Source: Salinimicrobium sp963739625
GTDB taxonomy: Bacteria > Bacteroidota > Bacteroidia > Flavobacteriales > Flavobacteriaceae
Reading direction: 5' to 3'
Assembly: GCA_963739625.1 (NCBI GenBank)
Contig: CAVUAU010000005.1
Coordinates: 62,001 to 126,000, forward strand
Length of the DNA: 64,000 bases
Positions within the stretch are counted from its first letter, which is position 1. Each line of letters starts with the position of its first letter. Position numbers and translations under genes: made by a program. Positions 49,775-57,637 of the stretch are shown in pieces. A model generated the notes under the pieces. It was not told where the DNA came from. It worked only from the letters and a program-made list of their open reading frames with translations, and ran no database searches.

Positions 49775-50125
49775 ATGCAAATTCACGTTGTTAAGTCAAA
49801 GATTCACCGCGTAAAAGTAACCGGCGCAGACCTTAACTATATAGGTAGTATAACTATTGATGAAGATCTCATGGAGGCCGCCAACATCATTGAAGGAGAA
49901 AAGGTGCAGATCGTGAACAACAATAACGGCGAAAGGCTTGAAACCTATGCCATCCCGGGAACCCGAGGCAGTGGAGAGATCACGTTGAATGGAGCAGCTG
50001 CCCGAAAGGTCGCAAAAGGAGATATCTTGATCCTTATCACTTACGCCATGATGGACATTGAAGAGGCGAAGAACTTTAAGCCGGCACTGGTTTTCCCTAA
50101 TGAAGAAAACAATCTCTTACAATAG
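49775..50125 (+). CDS. panD: Aspartate 1-decarboxylase
   Basis: A 116-residue proenzyme that makes beta-alanine. Self-cleavage is expected at Gly24-Ser25 (LNYIGSITIDEDLM), creating the pyruvoyl group on Ser25. EAANIIEGEKVQIVNNNNGERLETYAIPG and NGAAARKVAKGDILILITYA are standard. It sits between panC and the flippase gene with gaps of six and two bases. Confidence 0.97.
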   Translation: MQIHVVKSKIHRVKVTGADLNYIGSITIDEDLMEAANIIEGEKVQIVNNNNGERLETYAIPGTRGSGEITLNGAAARKVAKGDILILITYAMMDIEEAKNFKPALVFPNEENNLLQ

Positions 50126-50127
50126 AG

Positions 50128-51093
50128 TTGAAACAAAAACTTATAAAACTTTCCAAAACCATACTCCCGCTATTGCTGGGAGTTTTTTTGATATGGTATT
50201 CCCTTAGCAGCGCCACAGCTGCAGAAAGGGATGAGCTTTGGAACAATATCCGGCTCGCCGACCTAAAATGGGTTTTTTTATCACTGCTCCTGGGCTTGCT
50301 GTCCCACCTTTCCCGGGCTTACCGTTGGAAATTCCTTCTTGAACCACTGGGCTACCAATTGAACTTCGGAAACAGTTTTATGGCAGTGATGGGAGGCTAT
50401 CTCGCCAATCTTGGCGTGCCGCGATCTGGCGAGGTTCTTAGAGGAGCCACAGTTTCTACCTATGAGAAAATACCTTTTGAGAAGGCTTTTGGGACCATTG
50501 TTTCTGAACGTATTGCCGATCTTCTCATGCTGCTGCTCATCGTTATTGGAGGTTTGCTCATTCAAACCGAAAACATGCTGGACTACTTCAACAGCCATGA
50601 CATTAACCCTTTCCTTTCTATCGGGATTCTTTTTGCTGCCATTTTAGTGGGAATTGTGATCCTTAGGCTGGTAAAGAATTCCGAACATCATTTGATGGTG
50701 AAGATCAGGGATTTTGCACGCGGGCTGCTTGAAGGCATGCGTAGTATCCTGAAAATGAAGAAAAAGATGGCTTTCCTGTTTCATACCGTCTTCATTTGGG
50801 TGATGTACCTGCTAATGTTCTATGTCGTCAAATTTACTATACCTGAAACCAGTGCACTTTCTATAGCCGGGATAATGGCAGCATTTATTGTTGGTACTTT
50901 TGCCATTTCTGCCACCAACGGCGGGATTGGCGTCTATCCCATTGCAGTAGGCGCGGTACTTTTGCTGTTTGGCATCAACAAACAGGCTGCGGAAGCTTTT
51001 GGCTGGATCATGTGGGCCTCCCAAACCCTGATGATCATCGTGATTGGCGGACTTTCTTTGTTATTTTTACCGATTTATAATCAAAAGAAATAA
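50128..51093 (+). CDS. Lysylphosphatidylglycerol synthase/UPF0104-like membrane protein
   Basis: A 321-residue protein with about eight hydrophobic segments and the LPG_synthase_TM pattern: SRAYRWKFLLEPLGY, the region FMAVMGGYLANLGVPRSGEVLRGATVSTYEKIPFEKAFGTIVSERIADLLMLL, and ATNGGIGVYPIAVGAVLLLFGI near the end. Relatives include MprF flippase domains and AglD-like proteins, thought to move lipids or lipid-linked sugars. The start is TTG two bases after panD. Substrate unknown. Confidence 0.85.
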   Translation: MKQKLIKLSKTILPLLLGVFLIWYSLSSATAAERDELWNNIRLADLKWVFLSLLLGLLSHLSRAYRWKFLLEPLGYQLNFGNSFMAVMGGYLANLGVPRSGEVLRGATVSTYEKIPFEKAFGTIVSERIADLLMLLLIVIGGLLIQTENMLDYFNSHDINPFLSIGILFAAILVGIVILRLVKNSEHHLMVKIRDFARGLLEGMRSILKMKKKMAFLFHTVFIWVMYLLMFYVVKFTIPETSALSIAGIMAAFIVGTFAISATNGGIGVYPIAVGAVLLLFGINKQAAEAFGWIMWASQTLMIIVIGGLSLLFLPIYNQKK

Positions 51094-51128
51094 AATTCTA
51101 TATTGCTTTAGGAAAAACACCTAAAGCT

Positions 51129-52274
51129 ATGCACCGAATCTTACTCATTCCTGTATTATTTCTTTTTTTTCAGGTCGCGCATTCCCAGGCCGTATACAAG
51201 ACCTTTAGCTCTTCTAAACTGGGTGCAGAAAGAGAGCTCAAGATCCAGCTTCCCCGCAACTACGACAGCAACAAAGACAAGAGGTATCCTTTGATCATTG
51301 TACTTGATGGCGACTACCTTTTTGAACCCATGGCCGGCGATGTAGACTACTATTCCTATTGGGACGACATCCCTGAATCTATCGTGGTGGGCATTAATCA
51401 GGATTCAAGCCGTGACTTAGATTGCAGCTATGATGAGCAAACGGGCTTACCGGTAAAAGGTGGAGCCAAGTTCTTCGAATTTCTGGGGATGGAGCTGCTT
51501 CCCTTCCTTGACTCCAACTACAGGACTGCCAGGTTTACGGTTTTGGCAGGACACGACATTACAGCAAATTTCATCAATTACTACCTTTTTAAGGAAGAGC
51601 CCCTTTTCCAGGCCTACATCAACCTTAGCCCTGATCTTGCACCGCCGGTAGCCGAGTGGCTGGAGCAGTCTCTTGCCACTGCAACCTCTCCAAAATGGTT
51701 CTACCTCGCGACCTCTTCGGGAGACATTCCCGCTCTGGAAAAATCCATCAGGCAGCTGGACAATCGGTTAAAGGCAGTAGAAAATGAGAATCTTCATTAT
51801 TTCTTCGACGACCTTTCACCGGCAACCCATTACTCTATGGTAGGGCAGGCTTTGCCTCGCGCCCTGGAGAAGATCTTTGCCTCTTACCGCCCAATTTCTT
51901 TGGAAGACTATGATCACATCGTTGCTACCGAAGCTTCAGCTTTGGATTTTCTCACCCAGAAGTATGAAGAGATCAATACCAACTTCAAAATTGAGAAAAA
52001 GGTGCGAATAAATGACTTCCTGGCTATTGGAAAGGCACTGGAAGATCAACAAAACTGGGATGAACTTGAAAAACTTGGCGACCTGGCACAGGAACAGTAT
52101 CCTGCCTCCACGCTTGGCAATTATTACCTGGCCCGCTCTTATGAGGAGAACGGCAGGCCAAAAAAGGCAATGAAGACCTACCAAAGCGCCTATGGCAAGG
52201 AGCCGGTGGCGTTTATGACTATAGATTTTATGCTTGAAAAAGCCGAACTAATTAAAAAGGATTTCGGTTATTAG
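51129..52274 (+). CDS. Exported esterase-fold (alpha/beta hydrolase) protein with Asp at the nucleophile position
   Basis: A 381-residue exported protein (signal peptide LIPVLFLFFQVAHSQ). Residues 25-260 follow the esterase D/IroE type alpha/beta hydrolase fold: KIQLPRNYDSNKDKRYPLIIVLDGDYLF, SIVVGINQ, FTVLAGHDITANF, SPDLAPP. Where the family has GHSxGG, this protein has G141-H142-D143, so the Ser nucleophile is Asp. Asp nucleophiles occur in dehalogenases and epoxide hydrolases of the same fold, but here it may also mean a non-enzymatic protein. The C-terminal 100 residues are helical with a TPR-like repeat (LARSYEENGRPKKAMKTYQSAY). It sits 25 bases before radA. Confidence 0.82.
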   Translation: MHRILLIPVLFLFFQVAHSQAVYKTFSSSKLGAERELKIQLPRNYDSNKDKRYPLIIVLDGDYLFEPMAGDVDYYSYWDDIPESIVVGINQDSSRDLDCSYDEQTGLPVKGGAKFFEFLGMELLPFLDSNYRTARFTVLAGHDITANFINYYLFKEEPLFQAYINLSPDLAPPVAEWLEQSLATATSPKWFYLATSSGDIPALEKSIRQLDNRLKAVENENLHYFFDDLSPATHYSMVGQALPRALEKIFASYRPISLEDYDHIVATEASALDFLTQKYEEINTNFKIEKKVRINDFLAIGKALEDQQNWDELEKLGDLAQEQYPASTLGNYYLARSYEENGRPKKAMKTYQSAYGKEPVAFMTIDFMLEKAELIKKDFGY

Positions 52275-52299
52275 CCTCTCAAAAAAGTGAATTTTATCA

Positions 52300-53664
52300 A
52301 TGGCTAAGACAAAGACAACTTTCTTTTGCCAAAACTGCGGAAGCCAACATGCAAAATGGCAGGGACAGTGCAATTCCTGTCGCGAATGGAATACTTTGGT
52401 CGAGGAAGTACTGCAAAAAGAGGAAAAGACCGCATGGAAATCTCCCGGTACTGCGACGCCGAAACGCGCTGCCCGTCCGTTGCGAATTTCAGAAATAGAG
52501 ACCTCAAAAGAAAAAAGGCTCAACACCAATAACAACGAACTTGACAGGGTCTTAGGCGGCGGCATTGTCCCCGGCTCCCTTACCCTTCTTGGCGGCGAAC
52601 CCGGAATTGGTAAAAGTACACTGCTGCTGCAAATCTCGCTGCACCTCAACTTCAGGACCTTGTACGTTTCGGGAGAGGAAAGCCAGCAGCAGATCAAGAT
52701 GCGGGCAGAACGCATCAATCCCAATGCCGGCAACTGTTATATACTTACTGAAACCAAGACCCAAAATATCTTTCAGCAAATCGAGAAACTGGAGCCCGAG
52801 ATCGTGATCATAGACTCCATTCAAACTCTGCACAGCGACTATATTGAGAGTAGTCCCGGAAGTATTTCCCAAATTAGGGAGTGTACTGCCGAATTGATCA
52901 AATATGCCAAGGAGACTTCGGTTCCCGTTATCCTTATTGGTCATATCACGAAGGAAGGAAGCATTGCAGGCCCAAAGGTGCTTGAGCATATGGTGGATAC
53001 TGTTTTGCAGTTTGAAGGCGATCGTAATCACGTTTACCGAATTCTTCGGGCGCACAAAAACAGGTTTGGTTCGACAAATGAATTGGGCATCTACGAGATG
53101 CAGGGCAATGGGTTGAGAGAAGTGAGCAACCCTTCAGAAATATTGATTTCGAAAAATGAAGAAGACCTGAGTGGAACGGCCATTGCTGCTACTGTTGAAG
53201 GCATGCGGCCCTTGATGATCGAGATTCAGGCGCTGGTGAGTTCGGCTGTTTATGGTACTCCGCAACGCTCGGCGACGGGCTACAATTCAAAACGCCTCAA
53301 CATGCTGCTGGCGGTGCTGGAGAAAAGGGCCGGTTTCAGGCTGGGCGCAAAAGACGTTTTCCTGAATATCACCGGCGGAATTTCTGTTGACGATCCTGCC
53401 CTTGATCTTGCCGTCGTTGCTGCCATTCTTTCCAGCAATGAAGACATTGCCGTACCAAAAGATATTTGTTTTGCCGCCGAAGTTGGACTGGCGGGCGAAG
53501 TGCGGCCGGTGACCAGGGTGGAGCAACGCATCCTGGAGGCCGAAAAATTAGGTTTTGCGCATATCATCATTTCCAGCCAGAGCAAAATTCCGAAGCAAAA
53601 CTTCAGCATCAATGTTCAAAAGGTCTCGAAGATTGAAGATGTAGTGAGTTATTTGTTCGGCTAA
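52300..53664 (+). CDS. radA: DNA repair protein RadA
   Basis: A 454-residue branch-migration helicase. It has the N-terminal zinc finger (CQNCGSQHAKWQGQCNSC), RecA-like P-loop LLGGEPGIGKSTLLLQ, Walker B EIVIIDSIQTL, the RadA-specific KNRFG motif (AHKNRFGSTNELGIYEM) and a Lon-like C-terminal domain (YGTPQRSATGYNSKRLNMLLAVLEKRAG). It helps process recombination intermediates. Last gene of the panC run, followed by a terminator. Confidence 0.98.
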   Translation: MAKTKTTFFCQNCGSQHAKWQGQCNSCREWNTLVEEVLQKEEKTAWKSPGTATPKRAARPLRISEIETSKEKRLNTNNNELDRVLGGGIVPGSLTLLGGEPGIGKSTLLLQISLHLNFRTLYVSGEESQQQIKMRAERINPNAGNCYILTETKTQNIFQQIEKLEPEIVIIDSIQTLHSDYIESSPGSISQIRECTAELIKYAKETSVPVILIGHITKEGSIAGPKVLEHMVDTVLQFEGDRNHVYRILRAHKNRFGSTNELGIYEMQGNGLREVSNPSEILISKNEEDLSGTAIAATVEGMRPLMIEIQALVSSAVYGTPQRSATGYNSKRLNMLLAVLEKRAGFRLGAKDVFLNITGGISVDDPALDLAVVAAILSSNEDIAVPKDICFAAEVGLAGEVRPVTRVEQRILEAEKLGFAHIIISSQSKIPKQNFSINVQKVSKIEDVVSYLFG

Positions 53665-53691
53665 ACTGGTTCAGGTAGAAATCAGAAAAGA

Positions 53692-53721
53692 TAAAGGCCT
53701 TCAAAATGAAGGCCTTTCTTT
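53692..53721. terminator. Bidirectional terminator between radA and the convergent lipoprotein
   Basis: AAAGGCCTTCA / TGAAGGCCTTT, an eleven-base-pair stem with a short A-rich loop, T-rich on both exits. Confidence 0.85.
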
Positions 53722-53741
53722 ATATAGAAACAGGTAAAAAA

Positions 53742-54926
53742 TTACCTCAGCTTATTTCTTTTTAAGATGGGGTACAATCGTCCTTTAATATCTTCAGATG
53801 CATCCACCAGCATTTGTTCGTTACTGGGAAAAGGAATAAAATGATTTCTCAATAAAGCTTTATCGTCATTAGTTAAAAGCCGTTCATCCCCCTTAAACCG
53901 GGCAAATACATTCTCAAAAATAAATTCAGTTTGTAAGGGATAGCTGTTCATCAATCTGTCTCTTTCAAGATCGAGATAATCTACTTTCCCTTCCAATGCC
54001 AAAGATTTCGTTTGAATCGTCTTGTAGAGAGTACCTTTCACCTTTACATAATTTTCAATTTTGATCTTATTTCCCAAACTGTCTAAAACAAATTCTCCCC
54101 TGCGATCTTTTTTAAAGGTGTAACCATCAAGGACCTCTGCTTCCAAAGGTATTTCCTTTTCCAGCACCCTTTCAGGTGAAATAAAGATCTTCCGGAAATC
54201 GAGATTGACAGAAAAATCATATTTATATTCCCTGTTTCTGAAAGCATGGTACTCAGTCCAGAAATCATCCAGCCCGTAAGTATTAAAATCAAGAAGCTCA
54301 GCTTCCAGTTTTTTTGGGATAACAAAGGGAGTCTCATTGTGTAGTTCGACCAAAACAAAATCGGTGCCCATAAAGTGCGATTCCTCAAGTAGATCTTGTG
54401 TGTCCTCGTAACCCGGTGAAAGATTTTGCAACTCCTCCAAAACTGTGTGCGCTCTTCTAAAGGATAATTTATCATTCTGTTGCATTAAGGACTCTCCTTC
54501 CCGGTAAAGAGCCTCTGTATATGCCTTTTTTGAATCTATTATTTCTGCGGAATAATCGGTCATTTTGAATTTTGCCTCTCTTCCATTCTCCCCTACGTAA
54601 AGTGGCAGTAACGGAAGGATGCTGTTCTGGATCCCGTCTAATCTGGTATAAATTCGATAGATCTCCCGACTATTAACCGGATTCCCTTCCTTTTTCAGAA
54701 AAGCGATGCGTTTCTTTTCTGCCTCTGTCATTTTTCTGAAAGCAGTTTCAAGAATAAGAATGTGCTCCCGGTTTGCCTTTTTGGTCTTGTCTTTCTGAAG
54801 TTTCCCAATTGCAATAGCAATTGATTCATTATAATCACCCTCGTTAAGGGCCCGCTGACTTCGCTTCACGCTGCTGCAAGAAGCAAGGACCAGTAATCCT
54901 ATCAAAAGAAGTAGTTTTTGTTTCAT
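53742..54926 (-). CDS. Lipoprotein of unknown function (helical N-terminal part)
   Basis: A 394-residue lipoprotein (lipobox LVLASCSSVKRSQRALNEGDYNESI). The first 180 or so residues look like TPR-type helical pairs (ALNEGDYNESIAIAIGKLQKDKTKKANREHILILETAFR; later FRRAHTVLEELQNLSPGYEDTQDLLEES). The rest is mainly beta strands with no recognised domain; one segment (DFVLVELHNETPFVIPKKLEAELL) resembles Bacteroidetes lipoproteins with repeated strand pairs. The signal is sure, the function unknown. It reads alone, convergent with radA. Confidence 0.75.
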   Translation of the reverse strand: MKQKLLLLIGLLVLASCSSVKRSQRALNEGDYNESIAIAIGKLQKDKTKKANREHILILETAFRKMTEAEKKRIAFLKKEGNPVNSREIYRIYTRLDGIQNSILPLLPLYVGENGREAKFKMTDYSAEIIDSKKAYTEALYREGESLMQQNDKLSFRRAHTVLEELQNLSPGYEDTQDLLEESHFMGTDFVLVELHNETPFVIPKKLEAELLDFNTYGLDDFWTEYHAFRNREYKYDFSVNLDFRKIFISPERVLEKEIPLEAEVLDGYTFKKDRRGEFVLDSLGNKIKIENYVKVKGTLYKTIQTKSLALEGKVDYLDLERDRLMNSYPLQTEFIFENVFARFKGDERLLTNDDKALLRNHFIPFPSNEQMLVDASEDIKGRLYPILKRNKLR

Positions 54927-55065
54927 GATAAGTTGGTTAGAGGGTTAATAGAGAACTATTAACATTTAACATACCAAAAATAGAAAAAAGCCGCTTCTAT
55001 TTTATTATTTGAAATTTTTCTGCTTTAAATTTCTTCATTATGAAGAGAACTTGTTAAGCATTTAA

Positions 55066-55200
55066 AATATCCTTACTGCTCTTTTTGGAAAGAAATTCTT
55101 TGATTTAATCCTTACAGGCATAAAAACCGAAACTTCTCAATACCGGCCGCTGCTTCAGGAGATCGACAATATTTTGCTTATTATTGATGACGTACTTTAA
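55066..55200 (+). pseudogene. Possible 3'-end remnant of a lost gene
   Basis: An open frame of 44 codons without an ATG ends at TAA (55198-55200), just before the GNAT gene: ALFGKKFFDLILTGI then YRPLLQEIDNILLIIDDVL. The helical, protein-like composition suggests the tail of a truncated gene, but no family is recognised and chance is possible. The remainder of the 54927-55216 gap is AT-rich with nothing seen. Confidence 0.25.
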
Positions 55201-55216
55201 AAAGGCCTAAAACGCA

Positions 55217-55756
55217 ATGACAGACAAGACGCCTCTGGAAAAACTCATTTTTGAGAAACTCTCTCCGGCTGACCTTCCGCAGCTAAAAGAGTTAAGCCGA
55301 AATACATTTATTGATGCTTTCGGCTCTCAAAACAACCCGGAGGATCTTCACTCCTACCTCGACAAGGCCTTCAGTGAAAGCAGCCTTAAAAATGAACTTT
55401 TAGACCCACATTCAGAATTTTACTTTGCAAAGGCACAGGAGCAGATCGTAGGCTACTTTAAGATCAATCTTGGTCGTGCCCAAACAGATTTTCAGGAGGA
55501 TGACGGGATGGAGCTCGAACGGATTTATGTACTCAGGCAGCATCAAAATCAAAAATTTGGGCAGAAAATGCTTGACGTGGTGATCGAAATGGCAATCCAG
55601 AGGAAGATGCGTTATTTGTGGCTCGGGGTGTGGGAGAAAAATGAAAATGCGATAAGGTTCTACAAAAGGAACCGGTTTGAGTTTGCCGGCACCCATGATT
55701 TTTGGGTGGGAAATGACCTGCAGACAGATCAAATCATGAAACTCGATCTACAATAA
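55217..55756 (+). CDS. GNAT family N-acetyltransferase
   Basis: A 179-residue enzyme of the GNAT fold: SPADLPQLKELSRNTFIDAFG at the start, the FYFAKAQEQIVGYFKINLG strand pair, ELERIYVLRQHQNQKFGQKMLDVVIEMA (motif A; acetyl-CoA pyrophosphate loop RxxQxxG/A form, Q-N-Q-K-F-G) and LWLGVWEKNENAIRFYKRNRFEFAGTHDFWVGN (motif B). The family acetylates amines; the ...GVWEKNxxAixFYxxxGF pattern with the end DQIMKLDL is typical of a common Bacteroidetes/Firmicutes group that may act on polyamines or peptides. Confidence 0.92.
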   Translation: MTDKTPLEKLIFEKLSPADLPQLKELSRNTFIDAFGSQNNPEDLHSYLDKAFSESSLKNELLDPHSEFYFAKAQEQIVGYFKINLGRAQTDFQEDDGMELERIYVLRQHQNQKFGQKMLDVVIEMAIQRKMRYLWLGVWEKNENAIRFYKRNRFEFAGTHDFWVGNDLQTDQIMKLDLQ

Positions 55757-55797
55757 AAAAAGAGGAGCCAAAAATTGCATTTTTGGCCCCTCTTATA
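55757..55797. terminator. Bidirectional terminator between the GNAT and OmpA genes
   Basis: AGAGG.GCCAAAAA / TTTTTGGCCCCTCTT stem with A and T runs on each side, between convergent genes. Its core is another AAAAATTGCATTTTT variant. Confidence 0.85.
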
Positions 55798-55812
55798 ACA
55801 ATTTAATTAAAA

Positions 55813-56769
55813 TTATTCGCTTTCCTGCAGCAGCTTCTCAAGCTCATCCAGCTTGGGCGTAAGAATTACTTCAATTCTTCTATTTTTCGCCCGGCCCTCT
55901 GCAGTTTCGTTACTGGCCACGGGAGCGTACTCCCCTCTTCCGGCCGCAGTAAGATTTTGAGCATCTATATTTTTATTTTCCTGCAGCAGGTGTACAATAG
56001 CAGTAGCTCTTTTTGTGGAAAGATCCCAGTTATCGGTTAATTGACCGCTGCCGTTGTAAGGTACATTATCTGTATGGCCTTCAATAAGCACGGCAATATC
56101 AGGATTTTGAGCCAAAACACTTGCCAGCTGCTGCACCGCCTGCTTACCTTCAGCATTCACTGCCCAGCTGCCCGAATTAAACAGCAATTTATTTTCCATT
56201 GAAACATACACTTTGCCGTTACGCTGCTCTACGGTAAGACCTTTGCCTTCAAAATTTACAAGCGCCTTAGAAATGGCATTTTTGAGGGCGTTCATTTTGG
56301 CATCTTTAGCCGCGATCACACTTTCAAGTTCATTGATCCTGTTGGAACGTGCAGCGAGGTCCTGCTGTAGCTTCTCCAGCCTTGCCTTTTCGGCGGCCAG
56401 GGTTTTTTCCTTTTGTTCCAGTTCTGCTAAAAGTTCCCGGTTCCTTTTTGAATTTTCGGCCAGGGCCGAAGAACTGTTCGCCTCAAGGGCATCATAGGAG
56501 GTCTTTAGTTTCTCATAATTTTCTTGAAGAACCGCGTATTCCTGTTGTAGCCGTTCCCGTTCCTGCTTAAGCGCATCTATCTGCTGCTGAAGATCTTTCT
56601 TTTCACTTGCACTCAAATCCCGAAGCTCATGCAGGTCATTTGTGAGGTCTTGATTCTCTTCCTGAAGCTGCGCATGGCGCGCCTCGAGGTCTTTATACAC
56701 TTTTGAAGACACGCAGGAGGTAAGCAGCAGGCTACTGCTGAAAAAGGCAATAATGAACGTTCTTTTCAT
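55813..56769 (-). CDS. OmpA family lipoprotein with long coiled coil
   Basis: A 318-residue lipoprotein (lipobox LLLTSCVSS). About residues 25-165 are a coiled coil (repeated heptads of Glu, Gln, Leu and Lys: LQQQIDALKQERERLQQEY, NRELLAELEQKEKTLAAEK), and residues about 195-305 form an OmpA C-terminal domain that binds peptidoglycan (LLFNSGSWAVNAEGKQAV, VLIEGHTDNVPYNG, LTDNWDLSTKRATAIVHLL, AAGRGEYAPV, NRRIEVILTPK). It is suited to tether the outer membrane to the cell wall across the periplasm. It follows xth by 15 bases on the same strand. Confidence 0.92.
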   Translation of the reverse strand: MKRTFIIAFFSSSLLLTSCVSSKVYKDLEARHAQLQEENQDLTNDLHELRDLSASEKKDLQQQIDALKQERERLQQEYAVLQENYEKLKTSYDALEANSSSALAENSKRNRELLAELEQKEKTLAAEKARLEKLQQDLAARSNRINELESVIAAKDAKMNALKNAISKALVNFEGKGLTVEQRNGKVYVSMENKLLFNSGSWAVNAEGKQAVQQLASVLAQNPDIAVLIEGHTDNVPYNGSGQLTDNWDLSTKRATAIVHLLQENKNIDAQNLTAAGRGEYAPVASNETAEGRAKNRRIEVILTPKLDELEKLLQESE

Positions 56770-56784
56770 AATCGAGGTTTTGGG

Positions 56785-57546
56785 TTAGGCAATTTCGACA
56801 AGTACAGGACAATGGTCGCTGTGTTTTGCTTCCGGAAGTATAACGGCGCGTTTGATCTTTTCTTGTAAGGGTTTACTCACCATGCTGTAATCGATCCTCC
56901 AACCTTTATTACGGTCCCTGGCGCCGGCACGATAGCTCCACCAGGAGTAATTGTGCGGTTCAGCATTTAAATGCCTGAAGGCATCGACAAATCCAGATTC
57001 GATGAATTTCCCAATCCATTCCCTCTCCACCGGAAGAAATCCTGAAGTGTTCTTCAGCCTTACGGGATCATGAATGTCAATGGCTTCATGACAAATGTTG
57101 TAATCACCGCAGATCACCAGATGAGGCAGCTCCATCTTGAGCTCATCAATATATTTCTGAAAATCTTCCATGTACTGCAGCTTGTGATCCAGCCGCGCAG
57201 GATTTGTCGCCGAAGGCAGGTAAAGGCTCATCACAGAACAGTCTTCAAAATCTGCCCGAATATTTCGGCCTTCAAAGTCCATGTAGTCTATCCCGGTGCC
57301 AAAACTCACATTTTTGGGCTCTATTTTGCTTAGGATAGCCACTCCGCTGTAGCCTTTTTTCTCGGCGGGAAACCAGGAGTTGTATTTATAACCAAGCTCA
57401 TAAAGCGGTTCATGATCAAATTGTTCGGGGTTCGCTTTGATCTCCTGCAGGCATACCACATCGGCATCTGCAGATTCCAGCCATTCTACAAGGCCTTTTT
57501 TTATTGCTGCTCTTATTCCGTTGACGTTGTAAGAGATGATCTTCAT
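56785..57546 (-). CDS. xth: Exodeoxyribonuclease III (AP endonuclease)
   Basis: A 253-residue enzyme of the ExoIII/APE1 family that cuts DNA at abasic sites. Motifs are SYNVNGIRAAIKKGLVEWL, VVCLQEIKA (metal Glu), SLYLPSATN, VICGDYNICHEAIDIHDP (Asp/Asn pair), YSWWSYRAGARDRNKGWRIDYSMV and the catalytic Asp-His in SDHCPVLVEIA. First of two genes transcribed leftward with the OmpA gene. Confidence 0.97.
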   Translation of the reverse strand: MKIISYNVNGIRAAIKKGLVEWLESADADVVCLQEIKANPEQFDHEPLYELGYKYNSWFPAEKKGYSGVAILSKIEPKNVSFGTGIDYMDFEGRNIRADFEDCSVMSLYLPSATNPARLDHKLQYMEDFQKYIDELKMELPHLVICGDYNICHEAIDIHDPVRLKNTSGFLPVEREWIGKFIESGFVDAFRHLNAEPHNYSWWSYRAGARDRNKGWRIDYSMVSKPLQEKIKRAVILPEAKHSDHCPVLVEIA

Positions 57547-57565
57547 GAAGGGGGATTTTAATGTT

Positions 57566-57588
57566 GCTCAAAAATAGCATTTTTGAGC
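57566..57588. repeat. Perfect palindrome copy of the recurrent AAAAAT/ATTTTT motif
   Basis: GCTCAAAAAT, AGC, ATTTTTGAGC: perfect ten-base arms in the 91-base gap between the large secreted protein and xth. It may end transcripts of the secreted-protein gene, but no T run follows it. An AACCCTGACAGGGTT-type repeat (57603-57634) lies beside it. Confidence 0.6.
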
Positions 57589-57637
57589 CTGTTTCCAACA
57601 CCAACCCTGACAGGGTTCAAAACCCGGTCAGGTTCCT

